DNA of 64,000 bases, from assembly GCF_001562275.1 (NCBI RefSeq), contig NZ_CP014304.1:1736001-1800000 (forward strand), in the 5' to 3' direction. Shown here one piece after another: positions 15,712-24,781 of this stretch. The DNA is from Hymenobacter sp. PAMC 26628 (GTDB taxonomy: Bacteria > Bacteroidota > Bacteroidia > Cytophagales > Hymenobacteraceae). The position numbers were made by a program, and so were the translations under genes. The notes under the pieces are model-generated. The model was not told the DNA's origin. It saw nothing but the letters and a program-made list of their open reading frames with translations, and did no database searches. The stretch's first letter is position 1; each line of letters begins with the position of its first letter.

Positions 15712-17901
15712 ATGGCTATCCTCCGTTTCAAAGCGCTTGAATTGGTTAACGAGCGCAAAGCCGTTACTGTAAAGCCCGCCCACCCGCGGCGCTCCGACAG
15801 CTTCGGCCAAAACGTGTTCAACCTAGAAGCTATGCGGGCCAATATGGCCGGCGAATATTTTAAGAAGCTGCAAGCCGCCGTAAAGCAGGGCGCCGCAGTG
15901 GAGCGCAACGTGGCCGACGCCGTGGCTTCAGCCATGAAAACCTGGGCCATGGCCAAGGGGGCCACGCACTACACGCATTGGTTCCAGCCCCTGACCGGCG
16001 CAACGGCCGAAAAGCACGACTCGTTTTTCGACCTGAACTCGGAAGGCCGCGCCATCGAGAGCTTCAAAGGCTCGGCGCTGGTGCAGCAGGAGCCCGATGC
16101 CTCGTCGTTTCCCAACGGTGGCATCCGCAATACGTTTGAGGCCCGCGGCTACACCGCTTGGGACCCTACCTCACCCGCATTTATTATTGAAACCGTAGGC
16201 GCCAAAACGCTGTGCATTCCTACCATCTTCGTGGCCTACACTGGCGAGGCGCTTGACTACAAAGCCCCGCTGCTGAAGTCGCTGGCCGTGCTGGAAAAAG
16301 CTGCACTCGACGTGTGCCAGTACTTTGACAAGGACGTGAGCCGGGTGCACACTACGCTGGGCATCGAGCAGGAATACTTCTTGGTAGACAAGGCACTGTA
16401 CGACGCCCGCCCCGACCTGGTGATGACCGGCCGCACCTTGTTTGGCCACGCTCCGGCCAAGGGCCAGCAGCTCGACGACCATTACTTTGGTTCGATTCCG
16501 GCAAGGGCCCACGGCTTCATGCTCGAATTTGAGGAAGAAGCCAACCAACTCGGCATTCCGCTGCGCACCCGCCACAACGAGGTGGCCCCTAACCAGTTTG
16601 AGTGTGCCCCTACTTTCGAGGATGCTAACCTGGCCGTGGACCACAACCAGCTGTTGATGGACATCATGGGGCGGGTGGCCGAGCGCCACAACCTCAAGGT
16701 GCTGCTGCACGAGAAACCCTTTGCTGGCGTGAATGGCTCGGGCAAGCACAACAACTGGGCGATGAGCACCGATACGGGCGTGAACTTGCTCGCTCCCGGC
16801 CGCCGGCCGAAAGAAAACCTGCAATTCCTCGCGTTCTTCATCACCACCATCAAGGCGGTGCACCGCTACGGCGACTTGCTGCGCGCCAGCATCGCCTCGG
16901 CGTCTAACGACCACCGCCTGGGGGCCAACGAAGCGCCGCCCGCCATCATGTCGGTGTTCGTGGGTTCGATGCTGGACTCGGTGCTCGACGAGTTGGAGCG
17001 CACGGCCAAGGTGCCGCTCGACAAGGGCGACAACATTTACTTGAAGCTCGGCATCGACAAGATTCCGCCCATTCTGCTCGACAACACCGACCGCAACCGG
17101 ACGTCGCCGTTTGCCTTCACCGGCAATAAGTTTGAGTTCCGCGCCGTGGGCTCATCGGCCAACTGCTCGTCGGCCATGACGACGCTGAACGCCATCGTGG
17201 CCGACCAGCTCATCGATTTCAAAACTGAAGTGGACGAACTGATTGACCAGGGCAAAAAGAAGGAAGTGGCCATCGTGGAGGTGCTGCGCCAATACGTTAT
17301 CAGCTCGAAAAGCATCCGCTTCGAGGGCAACGGCTATTCTGACGAGTGGAAAGAGGAAGCCGCTCGCCGGGGCCTGAAAAACGTGCCGACCACGCCTCTG
17401 GCCCTCGATGCCCTGGTGACGCAAGATTCTACGGACCTGTTTGTTCGCCACGGCATCCTGTCGAAGGTGGAGCTGCACGCCCGGCACGAGATTTTGCTGG
17501 AAGAGTACCAGAAGAAGATTCAGATTGAGGGCCGCGTGATGGGCGATTTGGCCATCAACCACATCATCCCCACGGCCATTGCTTACCAAACCAAGCTCGT
17601 GGAAAACGTGCGCGGCCTGCGCGAGCTGGGCCTCGACACCGACCACGCGCAGGTGACGATTGAAATGATTAAGGCCATTTCGGGCTACGTGTCGACCATC
17701 AAAACCAACGTCGACGCGATGGTAGAAGCCCGCAAAGACGCCAACAAGCTAACCGATGTGCGCGAGCAGGCCATTGCTTATTGCGACGACATTAAAACGA
17801 AGTTCGCCCCCATCCGCCGTGCCGTAGATAAGCTCGAGCAGATGGTGGCCGATGAGGACTGGCCCTTGGTTAAGTACCGCGAGCTTTTGTTCCGGAACTA
17901 G
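15712..17901 (+). CDS. glnN: Type III glutamine synthetase
   Basis: GSIII is the 729-residue ATP-dependent enzyme that forms glutamine from glutamate and ammonia, typical of Bacteroidota and cyanobacteria. Length alone separates it from GSI (about 470). Visible motifs are the N-terminal GSIII block (SFGQNVFNLEAMRANM), the substrate loop GIEQEYFLVD, RTRHNEVAPNQFE, FAGVNGSGKHNNWAM and the late block DNTDRNRTSPFAFTGNKFEFR. It stands alone with its own promoter and terminator, which fits nitrogen-responsive control, although no regulator site is recognisable. Confidence 0.97.
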   Translation: MAILRFKALELVNERKAVTVKPAHPRRSDSFGQNVFNLEAMRANMAGEYFKKLQAAVKQGAAVERNVADAVASAMKTWAMAKGATHYTHWFQPLTGATAEKHDSFFDLNSEGRAIESFKGSALVQQEPDASSFPNGGIRNTFEARGYTAWDPTSPAFIIETVGAKTLCIPTIFVAYTGEALDYKAPLLKSLAVLEKAALDVCQYFDKDVSRVHTTLGIEQEYFLVDKALYDARPDLVMTGRTLFGHAPAKGQQLDDHYFGSIPARAHGFMLEFEEEANQLGIPLRTRHNEVAPNQFECAPTFEDANLAVDHNQLLMDIMGRVAERHNLKVLLHEKPFAGVNGSGKHNNWAMSTDTGVNLLAPGRRPKENLQFLAFFITTIKAVHRYGDLLRASIASASNDHRLGANEAPPAIMSVFVGSMLDSVLDELERTAKVPLDKGDNIYLKLGIDKIPPILLDNTDRNRTSPFAFTGNKFEFRAVGSSANCSSAMTTLNAIVADQLIDFKTEVDELIDQGKKKEVAIVEVLRQYVISSKSIRFEGNGYSDEWKEEAARRGLKNVPTTPLALDALVTQDSTDLFVRHGILSKVELHARHEILLEEYQKKIQIEGRVMGDLAINHIIPTAIAYQTKLVENVRGLRELGLDTDHAQVTIEMIKAISGYVSTIKTNVDAMVEARKDANKLTDVREQAIAYCDDIKTKFAPIRRAVDKLEQMVADEDWPLVKYRELLFRN

Positions 17902-17966
17902 GCCCCAAGGGGTAGAATCGGGTCCGGTGTTGGGTGGGAATTCTCGCCGCGCCCCGGTTTTGAAAG

Positions 17967-17994
17967 AGGCAGCCTGCGTAGGCTGCCTTTTTTT
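17967..17994 (+). terminator. Intrinsic terminator of glnN
   Basis: Arms AGGCAGCC (17967-17974) and GGCTGCCT (17981-17988) enclose TGCGTA and are followed by a run of Ts to 17994. Confidence 0.9.
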
Positions 17995-18091
17995 GTGGGC
18001 CATGGTGGGCAGCTTGAGGCCTTGGGCGGCCCTGGCGCGGGCAAGGCGGTGAAGTGCCGGGCTGGCCGAGGATGGGGCCCCGGGCCGGTGG

Positions 18092-18595
18092 CTAGGCGGG
18101 GCCCCCGCTGGGAAGCTGGGCCGGGGCCCCATCCTCGACCAGCTCGGCGCCGCTGCCGGGGTCGGGCACGAGCAAGTGCCAGGTGGCGAGGCGCAGCTCG
18201 TCGAGCCGGCCGAGGGTTTCGCCCACGGTAGGGTTGGCCTTCAGCTTATCGAGCAGGCCGCTTTTCAGGGCCGCCACTACTAGTTTCTCCAGCACAAAGG
18301 GCAGCACCCAGCCCACCACGTTGGAAGCCAGGGCCCCGCGCAAGCCCAGGCGGGCCAGCAGGCGCACGCTCATGCGCTCGAGTAGCAGCACCCGGGCAGC
18401 GGGCACGGCCTTATTGGACAAAAAGTCGGCCACCAGCTTAAAGTTGCCTTTTTCTACCTCGGCCCGCAGCACGTCCTGCACCGCGTCGAGGGCCCGGGCG
18501 GCGAGTTGGCGAAACAAGCGGCCCGTTTGCCAAGCCGTGAGGCCGGTGCGGCGGGCAGCGCGGGCCACCAAAGGAAACAATGCGGGGGTCTTCAT
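18092..18595 (-). CDS. Hypothetical protein, helical
   Basis: This protein of about 167 residues starts at MKTPALFPLVARAARR. I do not recognise the family. It is Ala/Leu/Arg-rich and predicted helical, with one moderately hydrophobic stretch (ASNVVGWVLPFVLEKLVVAAL, about residues 93-113). That might be an amphipathic or membrane-associated helix. The C-terminus is acidic then Pro/Gly-rich and may be disordered. It shows the codon bias of a genuine gene (high GC3). It stands alone between the glnN terminator and a rightward gene. Confidence 0.6.
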   Translation of the reverse strand: MKTPALFPLVARAARRTGLTAWQTGRLFRQLAARALDAVQDVLRAEVEKGNFKLVADFLSNKAVPAARVLLLERMSVRLLARLGLRGALASNVVGWVLPFVLEKLVVAALKSGLLDKLKANPTVGETLGRLDELRLATWHLLVPDPGSGAELVEDGAPAQLPSGGPA

Positions 18596-18749
18596 AAGGC
18601 GGGGCACGGCGGGGCGTAAAGTTTCCTTTCAGGAGAGTGAACAGGGTCAATTACGGAACGAGTACGGCAGCACTACCGTTGTTGGTTGTGATTTGGGCCC
18701 CCAAGGGCGAGCAAAGCGGCTCGCTTCTGGTTGGGCCTGAGCCGGTTTT

Positions 18750-18757
18750 TATTTTTG
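18750..18757 (+). promoter_or_regulatory. -7 box (TATTTTTG) upstream of hypothetical gene
   Basis: TATTTTTG fits TAnnTTTG; a TTG is present at 18731-18733, 16 nt upstream. The box lies 36 nt before the ATG at 18793. Confidence 0.5.
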
Positions 18758-18792
18758 CGTTGGAGCATTGCCGGCGCAGTTTATACCTGTAC

Positions 18793-19158
18793 ATGACTGA
18801 TTTGCTTCTGGATATTAATCTACAACAAATTCCCGATGCGTATTTCAATGGCGACTGGGCGGTGCTCAGCCGGGTGCTGAATCGCAACGATCCGGACAGC
18901 CTGCTGGCCCAGGCCACGCGGCTGGTACTGGGCCCCGGGCAGTTGGAAACGCACGCAGCGTCTGACGGCCCTGCCGAAACTGGCCGTTGGGCCGTGACGC
19001 GCGACGAGCTGCTGAACCGCCCGTACCTGCGCTTCGAGCTGCCCGCTGAGGAAACCCGGGCTTTAGTGACGCGCCTGCGCCGCTCGGCCGATGGGCTGCG
19101 CAGCCAGCTCAGCCTGTATTTTGCGTCGGGTATGGAGCTCCAGCTTGGCCGACTTTAG
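18793..19158 (+). CDS. Hypothetical protein
   Basis: This 121-residue protein starts at MTDLLLDINLQQIPDAYFNG. The family is not recognised. The fold looks mixed alpha/beta with a Leu-rich C-terminal half (TRLRRSADGLRSQLSLYFASG). There is no signal peptide or membrane segment. A TAnnTTTG promoter box upstream and ordinary local codon use support a real gene. It precedes the PAS protein gene by 43 bp on the same strand and may share its transcript. Confidence 0.65.
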   Translation: MTDLLLDINLQQIPDAYFNGDWAVLSRVLNRNDPDSLLAQATRLVLGPGQLETHAASDGPAETGRWAVTRDELLNRPYLRFELPAEETRALVTRLRRSADGLRSQLSLYFASGMELQLGRL

Positions 19159-19201
19159 GCGCCCTGCACGTTAATTTGGCCATTTCTCGCTACTTATTTA
19201 T

Positions 19202-19720
19202 TTGCCTGTGAATCCCAACGCTTCTGCCGCCGCCGTGCCCGCTATTGGCGCGGAACAGTTTACGTTTTTGGTTGACATGATTCCGCAGCTGGTGTGGGTA
19301 ACCGATGCTGCCGGCTTCCACATTTATTTCAATCAGCGGTGGATTGATTTCACCGGTTGCACGCTGGCCGACAGCGTGGGGCCCGATATGTGGAACAACC
19401 TGCTACACCCCGACGACCGGGCCCGGGCGCGCGACGTATGGGGCCACTCGCTGGCCACGGGCGACAATTACGGCATTGAATACCGCTTCCGGGCGGCTGA
19501 TGGCAGCTACCGTTGGTTTTTGGGCCAGGCCCGCCCGTGGCACGACGCCCAGGGGGCCCTCACCACGTGGTTTGGCACGTGCACCGACATCCACGACCAG
19601 AAGCTGGTGGCCGAGCAGCTGCAAAGTTCCTACGCCGACCTCGAAGCCAAGGTAACGTTCCGCAACTTGGAGCTGGAGCACCAGGTGCAGGATTTGCAGC
19701 AGCAGCTGGCGGCCAGGTAA
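19202..19720 (+). CDS. Stand-alone PAS/PAC domain protein
   Basis: This protein of about 172 residues contains one PAS_3-type domain with PAC tail: FLVDMIPQLVWVTDAAGFHIYFNQRWIDFTG, then HPDDRARARDVW, then YRFRAADGSYRWFLGQARP and the PAC sequence WFGTCTDIHDQK. The last 40 residues form a coiled coil (EAKVTFRNLELEHQVQDLQQQ). No kinase, cyclase or output domain follows, so it is either a truncated sensor kinase front end or a signalling adaptor. The start is TTG 19202 or GTG 19208; no ATG is available before the domain. Confidence 0.8.
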   Translation: MPVNPNASAAAVPAIGAEQFTFLVDMIPQLVWVTDAAGFHIYFNQRWIDFTGCTLADSVGPDMWNNLLHPDDRARARDVWGHSLATGDNYGIEYRFRAADGSYRWFLGQARPWHDAQGALTTWFGTCTDIHDQKLVAEQLQSSYADLEAKVTFRNLELEHQVQDLQQQLAAR

Positions 19721-19770
19721 CGGCCCAGCGGTGGGGCCCGTACAGGGCCCCGTACCCATCCGCGCCGTCC

Positions 19771-20745
19771 ATGAAAGCCATTACCATCCGCCAAGCCGGC
19801 GGCCCCGACGTGTTACAGCTCACCGATGCACCCAAGCCCCGGCCCGCCGCGGGCCAGGTGCTGGTGCGCGTGCAGGCCGCCGGCGTGAACCGCCCCGACG
19901 TGCTGCTGCGCCAGGGCAAGTACGCCGGGAGTGGCGACGTGGCGGGCTCGGTGCCCGGCCTCGAAATAGCGGGTGTGGTGGAAGCCTGCGGCCCCGGGGC
20001 CCCGCGCTGGCAGCCCGGCGACGCCGTGTGCGCCCTGCTGGCGAGCGGTGGCTACGCCGAATATGCCGTGGTGGACGCCCGGCACTGCCTGCCCGTGCCC
20101 GACGGCCTGGGCCCGGTAGCGGCCGCAGCCTTGCCCGAAACCGTGTTCACGGTGTGGCACAACGTGTTCCAGCGCGGGGCCCTGCAACCTGGTGAAACGC
20201 TGCTGGTGCACGGCGGCAGCAGCGGCATCGGCACCACGGCCATCCAACTGGCCCACGCTTTGGGCAGCCGCGTGGCCACCACGGCCGGCTCCGATGCCAA
20301 GTGCGCGGCGTGCCGCGACTTGGGCGCCGACTGGGCTATCAACTACAAAGCCGAGGACTTCGAGGAGGTGCTAAAAGGCGAAGGTGTGGACGTCGTTCTC
20401 GACATGGTGGGCGGCGACTACATCGCCAAAAATCTGCGTTTGCTGAAGGATGACGGTCGCCTGGTGTTCATCAACGCCACGCAGGGTGGGGCCGGCGCCT
20501 TTAGTGCACTGGAGGTAATGCAACGCCGCCTTACCATCACGGGCAGCACGTTGCGCCCGCGCTCGGCCGATTTCAAGGCCGCGCTGGCCGCCGCCGTTGA
20601 GCAGCACGTGTGGCCTTTGGTGGCGGCCGGTAAGTTTCGCCCGCTCATCCACCAAACGTTTCCGCTGGCCGAAGCCGCTGGGGCGCATCGGCTGCTGGAA
20701 AGTAGCGCCCACATTGGCAAAATTGTGCTGGAGGTGAGAAGCTAA
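19771..20745 (+). CDS. NAD(P)H-quinone oxidoreductase, zeta-crystallin/PIG3 type
   Basis: This 324-residue zinc-free medium-chain dehydrogenase starts at MKAITIRQAGGPDVL. The quinone-reductase motifs are GVNRPDVLLRQGKY, PGLEIAGVVEACG and the NADPH-binding LLVHGGSSGIGTTAIQLA. The C-terminal RPRSADFKAAL and HIGKIVLEV are typical of the PIG3/TP53I3 group. It probably reduces quinones or activated alkenes with NADPH in the cytoplasm. It begins 50 bp after the PAS gene on the same strand. Confidence 0.9.
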   Translation: MKAITIRQAGGPDVLQLTDAPKPRPAAGQVLVRVQAAGVNRPDVLLRQGKYAGSGDVAGSVPGLEIAGVVEACGPGAPRWQPGDAVCALLASGGYAEYAVVDARHCLPVPDGLGPVAAAALPETVFTVWHNVFQRGALQPGETLLVHGGSSGIGTTAIQLAHALGSRVATTAGSDAKCAACRDLGADWAINYKAEDFEEVLKGEGVDVVLDMVGGDYIAKNLRLLKDDGRLVFINATQGGAGAFSALEVMQRRLTITGSTLRPRSADFKAALAAAVEQHVWPLVAAGKFRPLIHQTFPLAEAAGAHRLLESSAHIGKIVLEVRS

Positions 20746-20775
20746 AGCAGTTTGCAAGCAAGTGTACCCGGTGTT

Positions 20776-20836
20776 GTAAAACGGAGTGCCACTCCGTTTG
20801 GCGTTCGCACGGAAACGGAGTGCTACTCCGTTCTAC
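20776..20836. repeat. Two tandem hairpins of AACGGAGTG..ACTCCGTT (family C)
   Basis: Hairpin one lies at 20778-20799 (AAAACGGAGTGCCACTCCGTTT) and hairpin two at 20813-20832. The pair is also a larger palindrome (TTGTAAAACGGAGT with ACTCCGTTCTACAA). It sits between the quinone oxidoreductase and ispG, about 200 bp before the ispG promoter. No T-tract follows. Confidence 0.8.
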
Positions 20837-21036
20837 AAGCCGTTGGCGGTATACTGACTTGAAAACCGCTAGCCTGGGCCCTATCGGCGTGGGTGCTGAC
20901 CCAAAACCTGTACCCGCCGCAAAACCGAGCCACGGGCCGCCCTACCGTGGCGCGGGTGTGGCCGCGGGCGTGGGGCCCCGGCAATGCCGCGACGGGTGGA
21001 ATAATGCGGGCGGGGCCAGGCGTCGCGCCATCAAGT

Positions 21037-21044
21037 TACCTTTG
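21037..21044 (+). promoter_or_regulatory. ispG: -7 box (TACCTTTG) of ispG
   Basis: TACCTTTG matches TAnnTTTG and lies 43 nt before the chosen ispG ATG (21088). It supports that start over the longer upstream frame. Confidence 0.6.
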
Positions 21045-21087
21045 TGTGGCCCTGCAACTTTCGACCGGGGCCCCTAGTTTTCTGGCC

Positions 21088-23094
21088 ATGAACAAGACGT
21101 ATTGCCCCAGCCTGACCGAGTACAAGCGCCGCGTGGCGCGGGTGGTGAACATCGGTGGCGTGCCCATGGGCGGCGACTACCCCATCCGCGTGCAGAGCAT
21201 GACCACCGTCGACACGATGGACACCCTCGGCTCGGTGGAGCAAACCCTGCGCATGGTGGCCGCCGGCTGCGAGTACGTGCGCATCACAGCCCCCAGCGTG
21301 AAGGAGGCCCAGAACCTGCTGGAAATCAAGAAGGAACTGCGGGCCCGCGGCTGCAATGTGCCGCTCATCGCCGACATTCACTTCACGCCCAACGCCGCCG
21401 AGCTGGCCGCCCGCATCGTGGAAAAGGTGCGCGTAAATCCCGGCAACTACGCTGACAAAAAGAAGTTTGAGGAAATTGAGTATACCGACGCCAGCTACGC
21501 GGCCGAGGTCGAGCGCATCCGCGAGCGGTTCCGGCCGCTGGTGAAAATCTGCAAGCAGTACGGCACGGCCATGCGCATCGGCACCAACCACGGCTCGCTG
21601 AGCGACCGGATCTTGAGCCGCTACGGCGACACGCCGCTGGGCATGGTGGAGTCGGCGCTGGAGTTTTTGCGCCTTTGTGAGGAGGAGAATTACCACGACG
21701 TGGTGCTGAGCATGAAGGCCAGCAACACCCAGGTGATGGTGCAGGCCTACCGCCTGCTGGTGCAAAAGCTCGACGAAGAGGGCCTGCAACCCTACCCGCT
21801 GCACCTGGGCGTGACGGAGGCCGGCGAGGCCGAGGACGGCCGCATCAAGTCGGCCGTGGGCATCGGCACGCTGCTCGAAGATGGCCTGGGCGACACCGTG
21901 CGCGTGAGCCTGACGGAGGCCCCAGAGGCCGAGGCCCCCGTGGCCCGCATGCTGATTGACCGCTACGTGGGCCGCGCCGCCACGGCCCGGCCCATCCGGC
22001 CGCTGGTGGGCCCCGAGCCCCTCAACCCGTTTCAGTACCTGCGCCGCCACACCCACGAGGTGGCCAACTTTGGGGGCCTGAACGTGCCGCGCGTCGTCGC
22101 CGACCTTTCGCGGCTGCCGCGGCTGGAATACGGCGACCTGCGCGCCGCCGGGCACCTATACTCGCAGTTCCTCGATAAGTTCCAGATGTCGGACCTGGGG
22201 GCCGACTACATCTACACCGGCGAGCGGCCGGTGCCCTTCATGCTGCCCAACGGCCTGAAGGAAATCGTGAATTACACCGCCTGGGCCGACACCGGCCGCC
22301 GCCTCGACCATTACCCCCTGATGACGGCCGACCGCTACATGGCCGACCCGCGCCGCAGTGGGTTGCCCGAGCATCACCCGCAGCTCAACTTCTTGCTGCT
22401 GTCGCTCGACGTACTCGACGCTGCCCTGCTCGCCCGCCTGCGCGACGACCGTGCCGTGGTGGTAGCACTCGTGACGACCAACGCCCACGCCATGCCGGAA
22501 CTGCGCCGGGCCTTTTTTGAATTAATAAACGCCGGCGTGAGCTGCCCGGTCGTCATCTGCCGGGCCCATGGGCCCCAACCGGCTGCCCAAACGCAGCTCG
22601 ACGCGGCCACCGATGCGGGGGGGCTACTCATCGATGGCCTTGGCGACGGGGTAGCGCTGAGCACTGAGCTGCTGACCGAAATGCCGCAGGAGGCTTGGCT
22701 TGGCACCGTGGGGGGGCTCAACCAGCTCAGCTTTGGCATTTTGCAGGCGGCGCGCACCCGCATGAGCAAGACCGAATACATCAGCTGCCCCAGCTGTGGC
22801 CGCACCCTGTTCGACTTGCAGGAAACCACCGCTCTGATTCGCCAGCGCACCGACCACCTCAAGGGCATCAAAATTGGCATCATGGGCTGCATCGTGAACG
22901 GCCCCGGCGAAATGGCCGACGCCGACTACGGCTACGTGGGCGTGGGCAAAGGCAAAATCGCCCTCTACCGCGGCCAGGACGTCATCAAAAAAGCCGTCCC
23001 CGAAGAGCGCGCCGTGGACGAATTAATCGAGCTAATGCGCGAAGACGGCAAGTGGATTGAAAAGGAAGTGGTGGGCGAACCGGTGGGAGTTTAA
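21088..23094 (+). CDS. ispG: 4-hydroxy-3-methylbut-2-enyl diphosphate synthase (long form)
   Basis: IspG/GcpE, 668 residues, is the iron-sulfur enzyme of the MEP isoprenoid pathway that converts ME-cPP to HMBPP. The length shows the three-domain form with an inserted middle domain found in plants, Chlamydia and Bacteroidota, rather than the 370-residue two-domain form. The N-terminal TIM-barrel block is GGDYPIRVQSMTTVDT; the middle region is about residues 290-540. The C-terminal cluster cysteines lie in YISCPSCGRTLFD and GIMGCIVNGPGEMADAD. The start MNKTYCPSLTEYKRR follows a TACCTTTG promoter. Confidence 0.96.
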   Translation: MNKTYCPSLTEYKRRVARVVNIGGVPMGGDYPIRVQSMTTVDTMDTLGSVEQTLRMVAAGCEYVRITAPSVKEAQNLLEIKKELRARGCNVPLIADIHFTPNAAELAARIVEKVRVNPGNYADKKKFEEIEYTDASYAAEVERIRERFRPLVKICKQYGTAMRIGTNHGSLSDRILSRYGDTPLGMVESALEFLRLCEEENYHDVVLSMKASNTQVMVQAYRLLVQKLDEEGLQPYPLHLGVTEAGEAEDGRIKSAVGIGTLLEDGLGDTVRVSLTEAPEAEAPVARMLIDRYVGRAATARPIRPLVGPEPLNPFQYLRRHTHEVANFGGLNVPRVVADLSRLPRLEYGDLRAAGHLYSQFLDKFQMSDLGADYIYTGERPVPFMLPNGLKEIVNYTAWADTGRRLDHYPLMTADRYMADPRRSGLPEHHPQLNFLLLSLDVLDAALLARLRDDRAVVVALVTTNAHAMPELRRAFFELINAGVSCPVVICRAHGPQPAAQTQLDAATDAGGLLIDGLGDGVALSTELLTEMPQEAWLGTVGGLNQLSFGILQAARTRMSKTEYISCPSCGRTLFDLQETTALIRQRTDHLKGIKIGIMGCIVNGPGEMADADYGYVGVGKGKIALYRGQDVIKKAVPEERAVDELIELMREDGKWIEKEVVGEPVGV

Positions 23095-23125
23095 TGATGA
23101 GTTTGTCTAAACTGATTTACGAGTC

Positions 23126-23602
23126 ATGAAAGAAGTCTGGGAAATTCTTATTGTTTCTTTTTGCGGCTTGATTTTATGGCCTAATACCTCGCAAGGCCAG
23201 ACTCTGCAATCGTCAGTATCCAAGGATACTATAGTTGTAGCTGATGGTCCTTATGTCTATGTAGATAGTATGCCTTCATTGTCCAGTGACCAAAATTTGA
23301 GCAATGCGAAAAAAGAAATCAGAATTCATAATGCAATTCAAAAAGGTCTTGTATATCCGGCGGATTTCAAACCGATCAATAAGCCAGCTAAAGTTTTTGT
23401 TCGATTTATGGTTGCTCGGGATGGCCGAATTACTGACGTAGTGCCAATGCCTGCCTTTGACAAAAGATTAAACAATGCTTGCCTCGAAGCGGCTGCCGCT
23501 GCTGTAAGAACATTGGGTACTCTTAATCCCGGCATTCAGAAAGGGCGCGCTGTACCAGTTGGTATTACAACTGGAATCGATTTTGGAAAAGAAGCTAATT
23601 AA
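23126..23602 (+). CDS. TonB C-terminal domain protein
   Basis: This protein of about 158 residues has an N-terminal hydrophobic segment (ILIVSFCGLILWPNTSQGQ, probably a signal peptide) and a C-terminal TonB-like domain: KVFVRFMVARDGRITDVVPMPAFDKRLNNAC, then the AAAAAVRTLGTLNPGIQKGRAVPV motif. Many Bacteroidota carry such small energy-transducer-TonB annotated proteins; without a Pro-rich spacer or a stable membrane anchor this one may be exported rather than coupled to ExbB/D. It is AT-richer than its neighbours, as is the gene after it. Confidence 0.75.
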   Translation: MKEVWEILIVSFCGLILWPNTSQGQTLQSSVSKDTIVVADGPYVYVDSMPSLSSDQNLSNAKKEIRIHNAIQKGLVYPADFKPINKPAKVFVRFMVARDGRITDVVPMPAFDKRLNNACLEAAAAAVRTLGTLNPGIQKGRAVPVGITTGIDFGKEAN

Positions 23603-23708
23603 TAGCGTTTTTTGTGCCTTCATCCGCCACATGGCGATGACGTACTAAATTTTCCAGCCGTTACCAAAATGCTTCTGCTATTTGCCTGTTACAACCTGAG
23701 TATTATTG

Positions 23709-23987
23709 ATGCTTGATTTTAGTTTTATCCCCGACGAAAAACCCGTGCATCACCGGGGCTTAACCTATGTCGGCGGTATTGAGTACGAGGAATTTGTACA
23801 AGCCCAGAATTTAAAAATAATTGAAAGTCACCTCGATTATTACGGTAAGTTTCGCTGGATAAGTCAGAACGTGCAACAAAAGCGGGTAATGCTAACGCCT
23901 GCCGTTGCTGCGGCTATACCCAATCTGGCTTCCATCTTAAAGCAAGCATTTGCAGCTGATTGCGGCTTGTTAGCTTTTGGCGATTGA
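23709..23987 (+). CDS. Hypothetical protein
   Basis: This 92-residue protein starts at MLDFSFIPDEKPVHHRGLTY; its family is not recognised. The composition is ordinary soluble, ending in LKQAFAADCGLLAFGD. ATG 23709 is taken because it gives the first in-frame ATG; a TTG lies one codon earlier. The stop lies 1 nt before the ATG of the PhyH gene, so the two are probably translated from one message. Similar small proteins are often annotated as hypothetical in Hymenobacter, as I recall. Confidence 0.6.
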   Translation: MLDFSFIPDEKPVHHRGLTYVGGIEYEEFVQAQNLKIIESHLDYYGKFRWISQNVQQKRVMLTPAVAAAIPNLASILKQAFAADCGLLAFGD

Positions 23988-23988
23988 T

Positions 23989-24717
23989 ATGGTTACTTCT
24001 GCATCAGTTCAATTGCTCCGGCAGCATGGTTTAACAATTCTCCCGCAGCTCCTCACTCTGCTCGAAGTAACCGCCCTGCTGCACTGCATCGAAAGCGCCC
24101 CCGCGGCTGGCGCCAATTTCCGGCGTAGCCAGGACGTGTTTGCAATTCGCAATTTGCTGGAAGAAATAGCGGCGCTGGGGGCCCTATTAAATACTGCTGC
24201 GCTGCGTGACGTGTTGGGCGAATTGTTTCCGACCGGCTGCCACCTCACCAAGGCTATTTATTTCGACAAGCCGGCGGGCTCGAACTGGCTAGTGGCTTGG
24301 CACCAGGATTTGATGATTAACGTGGAGCACCGCGCCGATGTGCTCGGCTTTGGGCCCTGGACGGCCAAGGCCGGCTGGGTGGCGGTGCAGCCGCCGGTGG
24401 AAGTGCTTGAAAACACCATCACCGTGCGCCTGCACCTCGACGACTGCGACGCCACTAATGGGGCCCTGAAAGTGGTGCCCGGCTCGCACCGGCGTGGCGT
24501 GGTGCCGGCCGAAACCATTGCTGGCCAAACAGCTACGGCCGCTGTGTGCGCCGTGCCCGCCGGTGGGGCCCTGCTGATGAAGCCGCTGCTACTGCACGCC
24601 TCCAACCGCAGCACCAGCGACCGGCCGCGGCGGGTGGTTCATCTGGAGTTTTCGGCCCAGGAGCTGCCCGCGGGGCTGGTGTGGCGCGAGCGGCGGGCGC
24701 TGTGGCACGCTCGGTGA
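23989..24717 (+). CDS. Phytanoyl-CoA dioxygenase (PhyH) family protein
   Basis: This 242-residue protein is an Fe(II)/2-oxoglutarate-dependent dioxygenase of the PhyH family. The metal-binding HxD lies in AWHQDLMINVE (residues about 104-107); the distal His and 2OG-binding Arg are in LLLHASNRSTSDRPRRVVHLEF near the C-terminus. PGSHRRGV is also family-typical. The substrate is unknown. ATG 23989 follows the upstream stop by one base. Its last 90 bp are related to a remnant at 30618-30701, on the far side of the efflux operon. Confidence 0.88.
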   Translation: MVTSASVQLLRQHGLTILPQLLTLLEVTALLHCIESAPAAGANFRRSQDVFAIRNLLEEIAALGALLNTAALRDVLGELFPTGCHLTKAIYFDKPAGSNWLVAWHQDLMINVEHRADVLGFGPWTAKAGWVAVQPPVEVLENTITVRLHLDDCDATNGALKVVPGSHRRGVVPAETIAGQTATAAVCAVPAGGALLMKPLLLHASNRSTSDRPRRVVHLEFSAQELPAGLVWRERRALWHAR

Positions 24718-24781
24718 AGCTTGCGCGGCAGGCTGGGGGCCCGAAAACTGCTGGGTAACTAGCAGGGGTCGGCCGTCCGCC

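Noticed and set aside
20893-21087. 65-codon N-terminal extension of IspG
   Set aside because: It runs through the TACCTTTG promoter and encodes Pro/Arg/Gly-rich sequence absent from IspG; the ATG at 21088 fits the family start.
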